From Bradyrhizobium cenepequi (GTDB lineage Bacteria; Pseudomonadota; Alphaproteobacteria; Rhizobiales; Xanthobacteraceae): a stretch of DNA of 64,000 nucleotides. Below the pieces are notes generated by a model that searched no databases, was not told the origin of the DNA, and saw nothing but the letters and a program-made list of their open reading frames with translations. The stretch spans positions 62,001 to 126,000 of the forward strand of contig NZ_JAGKJI010000016.1 in NCBI RefSeq assembly GCF_020329485.1, given 5' to 3'. Numbering within the stretch: the first letter of the stretch is position 1; the number at the start of each line of letters is the position of its first letter. Made by a program: the position numbers and the translations under genes. Below, one piece after another: positions 57,961 to 64,000 of this stretch.

Positions 57961-59616
57961 CTACGGCGTCATCGAGATCGGCGAGAAGTCGACGAACCAA
58001 CTCTTCGGCTGCACGAAACCCTTGACCTTTGGGCTCATCGCGCGTGGCGCGACGTCGTGGGCGACGTAAAGGAACGCCGCGTCGTCGACGGAAGCCGCAT
58101 GCAGTTCGGCCAGCGCCGCATCGCGCGCTGCGGGATCGAAGCTCTGGCGGGCCTTGGTCACCAATTCATCGAACTTGGGGTTGTTGATATAGCCCCAATT
58201 GTTCGAGACCGGTGGCGCCATCGATGACTGCAGGAAGCGCACCAGCGCGAAGAACGGGTCCATCGCCGCATAGGTGACGTTGGTGGCGTTGGCACCATTG
58301 GCAGTCGGGTCCTTGGCACCGCGCCGCCAATTGGTGAACAGCGTGTTCCATTCGATCACGTCGAGCTGCACGTCGAAATAGCATTCGGCGAGCGCCTGCT
58401 GCAGATATTCGTTCATCGGCAAAGGCAGCATCTGGCCAGAGCCTGAAGCCGAGGTCTGGATCTTCACCGTCAGCTTCTTGTTCGGACCGTAGCCAGCTTC
58501 CCGCATCAGCTTCTGCGCGGCAGGCTTGTCGTACTTGATCTGGAAGGTCGGTTTTCCCCGCCAGGGATGTCCCGGCTCGAAGGTGCCGGTCGCCGGCACC
58601 ATCAACCCGGCGAGCAGCCCATCGCGCAGACCTTCGCGGTCGACGCAGAGATTGGCGGCCTTGCGGACGCGGATGTCATTCCAGGGCGAGCCCTCGATGC
58701 GGGAGAACTGCCACGGCCAGACATGCGGCTCTTCATTGCTGTAGAGCACGAAGCCACGCTGGTTGATCTCGGGCAGCGCGTCCGGCGCCGGCGCTTCGAC
58801 CCAATCGACCTGGCCCGAGAGCAGCGCCGCAGTGCGCGCATTGGCTTCCGGCATCGGCAGCAGCACCATCTTGTCGACCTTCGGAACGCGCGCCTTGTCC
58901 CAATAAGCAGCGTTCTTGACGAGCTCGAGCCGCTCGCGCGGCGTGAACTTCGTCATCTTCCACGGGCCGGTGCCGGAGGCGTCCCTGGCGAACGCCGCCC
59001 AGGCGGCCTGCGATTTCGCCTTGGCGTCGGCACCTTCGGCAGTGTCGTAGAACTTCTGCCACTTTGCCGGGCTCGCCATGAACAGATTGGTCAGGTTGAT
59101 CGGCAGGAAGCTGTCCGGCTCCTTGGTGGTGAGCTCCACCGTCATGTCGTCGATCTTGCGCGCCGAGGCCAGGGTCGGCATGCGCGAGGCCGTGACGCCG
59201 ACCTGGCTCGGATCGAACTGCGGTGCATTCTGCTTGAGCACCTTGTCCACATTCCAGACCACGGCATCGGCATTGAACGGCGAGCCATCATGGAAGGTGA
59301 CGCCGGGACGCAGCTTGAAGATCCATTTCTTCTTGTCGGAATCGTCGACCTTCCACTCGGTCGCAAGGCCGGGGATGACGACGCTCGCCTTGTCGGCCGA
59401 CGACAGGTCCCACATCGTCAGCCCGTCATACATCGTGAGCCCGGTGAAGCGGTTGCCCTCAAAACCCTGGTCGGGCTGCCCGAGCGTGCGCGGAATATCG
59501 GCAGCGGTCATGCCGATGCGCAGCACCGTTTCGGCGCCGGCTGCGCGCGGCAGGCCTGCCAGCGCTATCGCCAGCGCCGCGGCCAGCGCCATCGTCTTGG
59601 TTTTCTCAGTACGCAT
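57961..59616 (-). CDS. ABC transporter substrate-binding protein (family 5)
   Basis: 551 residues with a signal peptide (MALAAALAIALAGLPRAAGAE) and the mature family 5 fold: ATEWKVDDSDKKKWIFKLRPGVTFHDGSPFNADAVVWNVDKVL is the SBP_bac_5 signature. The first gene of the dpp-type operon; AAGGGA lies 8 bases before the ATG. A near-consensus sigma-54 promoter lies 51 bases upstream. It is a paralogue of the divergent binding protein at 59828. Periplasmic; ligand unknown. Confidence 0.96.
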   Translation of the reverse strand: MRTEKTKTMALAAALAIALAGLPRAAGAETVLRIGMTAADIPRTLGQPDQGFEGNRFTGLTMYDGLTMWDLSSADKASVVIPGLATEWKVDDSDKKKWIFKLRPGVTFHDGSPFNADAVVWNVDKVLKQNAPQFDPSQVGVTASRMPTLASARKIDDMTVELTTKEPDSFLPINLTNLFMASPAKWQKFYDTAEGADAKAKSQAAWAAFARDASGTGPWKMTKFTPRERLELVKNAAYWDKARVPKVDKMVLLPMPEANARTAALLSGQVDWVEAPAPDALPEINQRGFVLYSNEEPHVWPWQFSRIEGSPWNDIRVRKAANLCVDREGLRDGLLAGLMVPATGTFEPGHPWRGKPTFQIKYDKPAAQKLMREAGYGPNKKLTVKIQTSASGSGQMLPLPMNEYLQQALAECYFDVQLDVIEWNTLFTNWRRGAKDPTANGANATNVTYAAMDPFFALVRFLQSSMAPPVSNNWGYINNPKFDELVTKARQSFDPAARDAALAELHAASVDDAAFLYVAHDVAPRAMSPKVKGFVQPKSWFVDFSPISMTP

Positions 59617-59666
59617 CGCAAAGGTCCCTTCTTCAACTTCGGGTGACTAATTGTTGGGCAATCGCA

Positions 59667-59682
59667 TGCAATGCCTGTGCCA
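59667..59682 (-). promoter_or_regulatory. sigma-54-type (-24/-12) promoter for the peptide operon
   Basis: Read on the minus strand: TGGCACAGGCATTGCA. GG and GC lie 11 bases apart as in TGGCAC-N5-TTGCA; all 11 fixed bases match. It would start transcription about 40 bases before the binding-protein ATG. Seen directly; activity inferred. Confidence 0.65.
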
Positions 59683-59766
59683 AGGGGAATAGTTCTGCGG
59701 AAAATCGCCTCCGGATGCGTCGATTCTTCTCAGTGGGCACCGCGGCGCGCAAAGTTGTGCCTATTC

Positions 59767-59782
59767 TGGCATCAAGCTTGCA
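59767..59782 (+). promoter_or_regulatory. sigma-54-type (-24/-12) promoter for the second binding protein
   Basis: TGGCATCAAGCTTGCA. The GG and GC pairs are intact at the right spacing; only the C of TGGCAC is changed to T. Transcription would start near 59794, about 34 bases before the ATG. A 13-base palindrome (GTATTC, G, GAATAC) at 59795-59807 lies right at the expected start point. Confidence 0.55.
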
Positions 59783-59827
59783 CGTTGGCATCAGGTATTC
59801 GGAATACGCCAACGGAGCTTCAGCAAC

Positions 59828-61435
59828 ATGCGCACCCGACATTCAATTCTCGTAGCTGCCTTGGCGCTTGCCATTGGCGCAGGCTGGAGCGCCAAGCCGG
59901 CGCAGGCCGAGTCCGTGGTGCGCTACGGAATCTCGATGGCGGATATCCCGCTCACGACTGGCCAGCCCGATCGCGGCGCAGGTGCCTATCAGTTCACCGC
60001 CTATACGATCTACGATCCCCTGGTCGCCTGGGAGATGGATGTCGCGGAACGCCCGGGCAAATTGGTGCCCGGCCTCGCCACGGAGTGGAAGGTCGACGAC
60101 AAGGACAAGACCAAGTGGCGCTTCACGCTGCGCAAGGGCGTCAAATTCCATGACGGCAGCGACTTCAACGCCGACGCGGTGATCTGGAATCTCGACAAGG
60201 TGCTGAACGATAAGGCACCGCAGTTCGACAAGCGGCAGAGCGCGCAGGTGAAGACCCGCCTGCCCTCGGTCGCCAGCTACGCCAAGATCGACGATTTCAC
60301 CGTGGAGATCACAACCAAGACGGTCGACTCCTTCTTCCCATACCAGATGCTCTGGTTCCTGGTCTCGAGCCCCGCGCAATATGAAAAGCTCGGCAAGGAC
60401 TGGGACAAGTTCGCAAGCCAGCCCTCCGGCACCGGCCCGTTCAAATTGACCAAGCTGGTGCCGCGTGAGCTCGCTGAGCTCACCAAGAACGAGGACTACT
60501 GGAACAAGAAGCGCCTCCCCAAGGTCGACAAGATGGTGCTGATCCCGATGCCGGAGGCATTGACGCGCACCAACGCGCTGCTCGCGGGACAGGTCGACCT
60601 GATCGAGACGCCGGCACCGGACGCCGTGCCGCAGCTCAAGGCCGCCGGCATGAAGATCGTCGACAACATCACTCCGCACGTCTGGAACTATCACTTGAGC
60701 GTGCTGCCCGGCTCGCCCTGGACCGACATCCGCCTGCGCAAGGCGCTCAACCTCGCGATCGATCGCGATGCCGTGGTCGGGCTGATGAACGGATTGGCAA
60801 AACCTGCCAAGGGCCAGGTCGACCCGTCGAGCCCGTGGTTCGGCAAGCCAACCTTCGACATCAAATATGATCTCGCCACGGCCAAGAAGCTTGTGCAGGA
60901 AGCCGGCTACTCCAAGGAGAAGCCGCTGAAGACGACCTTCATCATCGCCCAGGGCGGCACCGGACAAATGCTGTCGCTGCCGATGAACGAATTCCTGCAG
61001 CAGAGCTTCAAGGAGATCGGCATCGACGTCGAGTTCAAGGTGGTCGAGCTCGAGACTTTATATACGCATTGGCGCAAGGGCGCGGCCGACGAGATGAACG
61101 CCGGTATCACCGCCAACAACATCGCCTATGTGACCTCGGACCCGCTCTACGCGATCGTGCGCTTCTTCCACTCCGGCCAGATCGCGCCTGTCGGCGTCAA
61201 CTGGGGCGGTTACAAGAATCCGAAGGTGGACGCGCTGATCGACGAGGCCAAGCAGACCTTCGACACCACCAAGCAGGACGAACTATTGGCGCAGGCGCAT
61301 GCGCTGATCGTCGACGATGCGACTCTGGTGTGGGTGGTGCACGACACCAACCCGCATGCGCTGTCGCCGAAGGTCAAGACGTTCGTGCAGGCGCAGCACT
61401 GGTTCCAGGACCTGACGCAGATCGGGTTGCAGTAG
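59828..61435 (+). CDS. ABC transporter substrate-binding protein (family 5), paralogue
   Basis: 535 residues. Signal peptide MRTRHSILVAALALAIGAGW to about AQAE, then VRYGISMADIPLTTGQPDRGAGAYQF. ATEWKVDDKDKTKWRFTLRKGVKFHDGSDFNADAVIWNLDKVL is nearly the same family signature as in the divergent binding protein. GGAG lies 10 bases before the ATG. No permease genes follow, so it probably feeds the divergent Dpp-type permease and widens its substrate range. Confidence 0.96.
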   Translation: MRTRHSILVAALALAIGAGWSAKPAQAESVVRYGISMADIPLTTGQPDRGAGAYQFTAYTIYDPLVAWEMDVAERPGKLVPGLATEWKVDDKDKTKWRFTLRKGVKFHDGSDFNADAVIWNLDKVLNDKAPQFDKRQSAQVKTRLPSVASYAKIDDFTVEITTKTVDSFFPYQMLWFLVSSPAQYEKLGKDWDKFASQPSGTGPFKLTKLVPRELAELTKNEDYWNKKRLPKVDKMVLIPMPEALTRTNALLAGQVDLIETPAPDAVPQLKAAGMKIVDNITPHVWNYHLSVLPGSPWTDIRLRKALNLAIDRDAVVGLMNGLAKPAKGQVDPSSPWFGKPTFDIKYDLATAKKLVQEAGYSKEKPLKTTFIIAQGGTGQMLSLPMNEFLQQSFKEIGIDVEFKVVELETLYTHWRKGAADEMNAGITANNIAYVTSDPLYAIVRFFHSGQIAPVGVNWGGYKNPKVDALIDEAKQTFDTTKQDELLAQAHALIVDDATLVWVVHDTNPHALSPKVKTFVQAQHWFQDLTQIGLQ

Positions 61436-61449
61436 GGCCACGAATACAA

Positions 61450-61530
61450 GGGTGGGCAAAGCGAAGCGTGCCCACCATCCCGAGCGGAGTTTGAATGGTC
61501 GGCACGGCGCAAGTGCGCCTTTGCCCACCA
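61450..61530. repeat. degenerate inverted repeat, AAGGTGGGCAAAGCG family
   Basis: AAGGGTGGGCAAAGCGAAGC with GTGCCCACC on the left; the right arm (GCGCAAGTGCGCCTTTGCCCACC) is worn. Between convergent genes; relative of 32895-32975. Confidence 0.65.
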
Positions 61531-61543
61531 CAAAATCGCCGCG

Positions 61544-63772
61544 TCACTTCGTCAGCAGTGCGAAGGCGCCGCTCCAGTCTTCGGGGGGCGGCTGCTGCTG
61601 GAAATGGCGGATGCGCGCTTCATAGAGATTATACAGCTGTTCCAGCGCGTGGCCCTCGTCGGTCTTGCGGCCGCGCTCGATGGCGGCTAACGCGCCTTCC
61701 CAGTCGCGGCCGCGATAACAGCCCAACATCTCGATAGTGAGATTGCGCAGACGCTGGAAGCGTCCGGACTGCGCGACGTCCTCGCGTCCGGCGATCGCGT
61801 AGATCACCTCCGGCTCCTGCTTGCCCTTGACCATGATGAAGTCGAGCTCGAGGATCGCGAACCTGTCCTTCGCGGCAAGCGCGGTCTTCGATCCTACGAT
61901 GATCGGGAAGCCGTATTCCTTTGATTGCCCTTCGAGGCGCGAGGCGAGATTGACGCTGTCGCCGAGCACGGAGTAGTCGAAGCGCAGGTCGGAGCCCATA
62001 TTGCCGACCACGCAGATGCCGGTGTTGAGGCCGATGCCGACATTGAGCGGGATGTAGACGTGGCCGCCCGCATCGGCCTCATCCTTGCGCAATCTGTTCA
62101 GCTCGTCGATGCGCTCGAGCATGTCAATGGCCGCCGCGCAGGCGTTGATCTCGTGCTCCTTGTCGTCGAGCGGCGCGTTCCAGAACGCCATGATGGCGTC
62201 GCCCATATATTTGTCGATCGTCCCCTTGTGGACGAGGATCGCATTGGTGAGCGGCGTCAGGAAGCGGTTCATAAGGGCGGTTAACCCTTGTGGATCGTGC
62301 TTGTAGGATTCCGAGATCGTGGTGAAGCCGCGGACGTCGGAGAACATGATGGTCATCTCGCGCTCCTCGCCGCCGAGCACGAGCTTCTCCGGCGACTGCG
62401 CGAGCTGCTCGACCAGCGCGGGCGACATGTACTGGGCGAACGCGCCGCGAATCTGCTTCCGCTGCTGCTGCTCGCGGACGAAGCTCGAGAAGATCAGCGT
62501 GAGATAGATCGCCGTGGTCGACATCAACGGATAGGTGAAATCGATAAGCAGGCGGTGCTGCGTGTAGAAGTACCAGGAGGTGCCGATCAGCGCGGTCGCG
62601 AACACCGCACCTAAGCCGACCAACGTGATCGGCCCGAACAGCGGCGCAAACGCGATCACGAGCAGGCCGAACACCAGCGCAGCTGCGAATTCGAATGCGA
62701 TGCCGTAGTTCGGTTGCGACACACCGGCTCCGCTCAACGCGCTTTCCAGCACCTGAGCATGGACCTCCACGCCGGGCATCGCGGGCGTGACTGGCGTGGT
62801 CTTGATGTCGTTCAGCCCGACCGACGAGGTGCCGATCAGGACCAGCTTGCCCTGGATCTTCTCCGGCGGCACCCGCCCGTGCAGCACATCGACTGCCGAG
62901 ACGTAGATCGAAGGGTCGGCATGGGCGAAGTGCACCCAGAGCTGGCCATTGTGGTCGGTCGGAATCTGCAGGCCGCGGAGCGACAGGCTCTTGATGCCGG
63001 CCTTGTCCGTATCGATCAGCACGGTGCCGGAGCCGCTCGCAACCCGCAGCACCTCGAAGCTCAGCGACGGCATGGTGACGCCCTGCGCCAGCATGACCAT
63101 CGGCACGCGGCGGACAATACCGTCCCGCTCGGGCTTGATCGTGAACAGGCCGCGTCCGGCCGCGGCCTGCTCCAGTACATGGACGTTGCGGAGCAGGCCG
63201 GGAAAATCGAACATGAAGCGCTGCGGCTCCTCGCCCTTCATGGCGAGCGGCGTCAGCGGCAGCGACTTGTCGAATTCGGCGACCACGAACGGCAGGCCGG
63301 ACGCGCCCAGCACCACACGCGACTTGGTCATCGCACCCGCCAGGATCTGATCGTTGCTCGGCAGCGCCCGCAGCTTCGCCTTGGTCTCCTCATCGAGGTT
63401 GCGGATCGTCTCGGCGGCGGCATCCGGATTGAGCCGGTCGGGCTCGGAGAACACGATATCGAAGGCGATCACGACCGCACCAAGCCGGGTCAGGTTGGTG
63501 ACGAGATCGGCGATCCGCGTGCGCGGCCAGGGAAACTGGCCGAGCTCGGCCAGACTCTTTTCGTCGATATCGACGATGGTGACCGGCCTGATCGTCTTGA
63601 CCCTGGGCTCGATGACCTGGAAGCTATCAAAGGTCCTGAGCCGGAGTTCCTCCAACGGCAGCGGATCGAACACCCTGAGCGCGGCAAAGCCGACCAACAG
63701 CGCAAGGCAGGCGAGCCGCGCATAGCCGAAGCGCCGGTTGAACCATCTTCCCAATGCCTTCAGCCGTCCCAT
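61544..63772 (-). CDS. CHASE2 domain adenylate/guanylate cyclase
   Basis: 742 residues. An N-terminal membrane helix (LACLALLVGFAALRVF), a periplasmic CHASE2 sensor domain (about 35-335, with TIVDIDEKSLAELGQFPWPRTRIADLV at its start), three membrane helices (about 345-420), and a class III cyclase domain (about 470-650). In the latter, the metal Asp are in MTIMFSDVRGFTTISE and GDAIMAFWNAP, and the transition-state Asn/Arg in DSVNLASRLEG; FDYSVLGDSVN suggests ATP as substrate. Its product would be the ligand of cyclic-nucleotide-binding proteins such as that at 18720. The C-terminal 70 residues form a TPR-like helix pair. Confidence 0.95.
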   Translation of the reverse strand: MGRLKALGRWFNRRFGYARLACLALLVGFAALRVFDPLPLEELRLRTFDSFQVIEPRVKTIRPVTIVDIDEKSLAELGQFPWPRTRIADLVTNLTRLGAVVIAFDIVFSEPDRLNPDAAAETIRNLDEETKAKLRALPSNDQILAGAMTKSRVVLGASGLPFVVAEFDKSLPLTPLAMKGEEPQRFMFDFPGLLRNVHVLEQAAAGRGLFTIKPERDGIVRRVPMVMLAQGVTMPSLSFEVLRVASGSGTVLIDTDKAGIKSLSLRGLQIPTDHNGQLWVHFAHADPSIYVSAVDVLHGRVPPEKIQGKLVLIGTSSVGLNDIKTTPVTPAMPGVEVHAQVLESALSGAGVSQPNYGIAFEFAAALVFGLLVIAFAPLFGPITLVGLGAVFATALIGTSWYFYTQHRLLIDFTYPLMSTTAIYLTLIFSSFVREQQQRKQIRGAFAQYMSPALVEQLAQSPEKLVLGGEEREMTIMFSDVRGFTTISESYKHDPQGLTALMNRFLTPLTNAILVHKGTIDKYMGDAIMAFWNAPLDDKEHEINACAAAIDMLERIDELNRLRKDEADAGGHVYIPLNVGIGLNTGICVVGNMGSDLRFDYSVLGDSVNLASRLEGQSKEYGFPIIVGSKTALAAKDRFAILELDFIMVKGKQEPEVIYAIAGREDVAQSGRFQRLRNLTIEMLGCYRGRDWEGALAAIERGRKTDEGHALEQLYNLYEARIRHFQQQPPPEDWSGAFALLTK

Positions 63773-63857
63773 GCCGCTTCGATATCACGCCCGCGTCGTT
63801 TGATCACGCCGGGAGTTTTACAAGGTGCAGTGCACCCAGGCATGTGCACCTTCTCGG

Positions 63858-64000
63858 TCAGACGCTGCCTGGCGGGAAGATGAAGTCGTTGGCATGCAGA
63901 TTGGCGAGCTCGAGGTTCTTCAGCAAGATGGTATTGTGATTGTTGCCATCGAGGTCGATCAGCACGTCGTTGCTGTTCTGCGCGACAGAGACGTGATCCT
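63858..64000 (-). CDS. C-terminal end of a type I secretion substrate-like protein (cut by window)
   Basis: The last 47 codons of a minus-strand gene that starts beyond the window; the frame is open to the edge and ends TGA at 63858. It reads VAQNSNDVLIDLDGNNHNT, then ILLKNLELANLHANDFIFPP and GSV. A beta strand with DLDGNN, then TILLKN and a final hydrophobic FIFPPG, is the usual C-terminus of RTX/calcium-binding proteins exported by PrtD-type exporters, such as the one at 49807. Family assignment is from this tail only. Confidence 0.7.
   Translation of the reverse strand, partial: DHVSVAQNSNDVLIDLDGNNHNTILLKNLELANLHANDFIFPPGSV

Noticed and set aside
1..64000. Genomic island or prophage
   Set aside because: No integrase, transposase, tRNA border, phage gene or clear shift of base composition was seen.

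Overview
The window reads as a chromosomal segment of an alphaproteobacterium of the Bradyrhizobium/Nitrobacteraceae group. The grounds are high G+C coding with strong G/C third positions, ATGA-coupled short operons, an Irr-type iron control element in front of an mbfA-like gene, many small hydrophilic proteins of the kind common in that group, and a dense set of intergenic inverted-repeat elements (about 20 copies of several families). No rRNA, tRNA, transposase, phage gene or CRISPR array was found. The content is mostly catabolism and uptake of aromatic, fatty-acid-like and amide/peptide compounds, with regulators and stress proteins in between.

Layout. 0-3.5 kb: end of an acyl-CoA dehydrogenase, an SDR dehydrogenase, glycerol kinase (glpK) and a coupled glutathione S-transferase (GST). 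3.5-9.8 kb: a minus-strand unit with a zeta-type GST, a DUF3237 protein and a complete TRAP transporter, divergent from 4-hydroxybenzoate 3-monooxygenase (pobA), then a thioesterase. 9.8-13.7 kb: a LysR regulator divergent from a PPOX-fold protein, and a GST divergent from a WYL regulator, with two near-identical palindromic sites between them. 13.8-19.4 kb: small hypotheticals, a Crp/Fnr regulator, and a coupled pair made of a three-helix membrane protein with a cyclic-nucleotide-binding domain and a free-standing DUF6537-like protein. 19.7-34.2 kb: an acyl-CoA/aromatic-acid degradation cluster (two enoyl-CoA hydratases, three acyl-CoA dehydrogenases, nitroreductase, feruloyl-CoA-synthase-like ligase, 3-hydroxyacyl-CoA dehydrogenase, TetR regulator, thiolase, acyl-CoA synthetase, epoxide-hydrolase-like enzyme). 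34.2-48.3 kb: mbfA, amidase, alcohol dehydrogenase, AidB-like dehydrogenase, an SDR lacking the catalytic Tyr, GNAT, DUF1127, LysR, MFS transporter, Rieske ferredoxin with two amidohydrolases, and a CinA-type amidase. 48.5-51.6 kb: type I secretion adaptor and ABC exporter. 52.2-61.4 kb: a peptide-type ABC transporter operon with an amidase and an AtzG-like small subunit embedded in it, and a second divergent binding protein. 61.5-63.8 kb: a CHASE2 adenylate cyclase. The last 143 bases hold the C-terminus of a protein resembling type I secretion substrates.

How the genes work together. The 20-33 kb cluster contains each enzyme type of a beta-oxidation spiral: ligases activate an acid to its CoA thioester, acyl-CoA dehydrogenases, hydratases and an SDR dehydrogenase process it, and a thiolase cleaves it. 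A TetR regulator next to the thiolase promoter is the obvious controller. The amide/peptide locus at 52-61 kb has two sigma-54-type promoter sequences, one on each strand, in the gap between the two divergent binding-protein genes. This suggests nitrogen-linked control of uptake and amide hydrolysis. Product names come from reading the translated sequences by eye; no database search was run.
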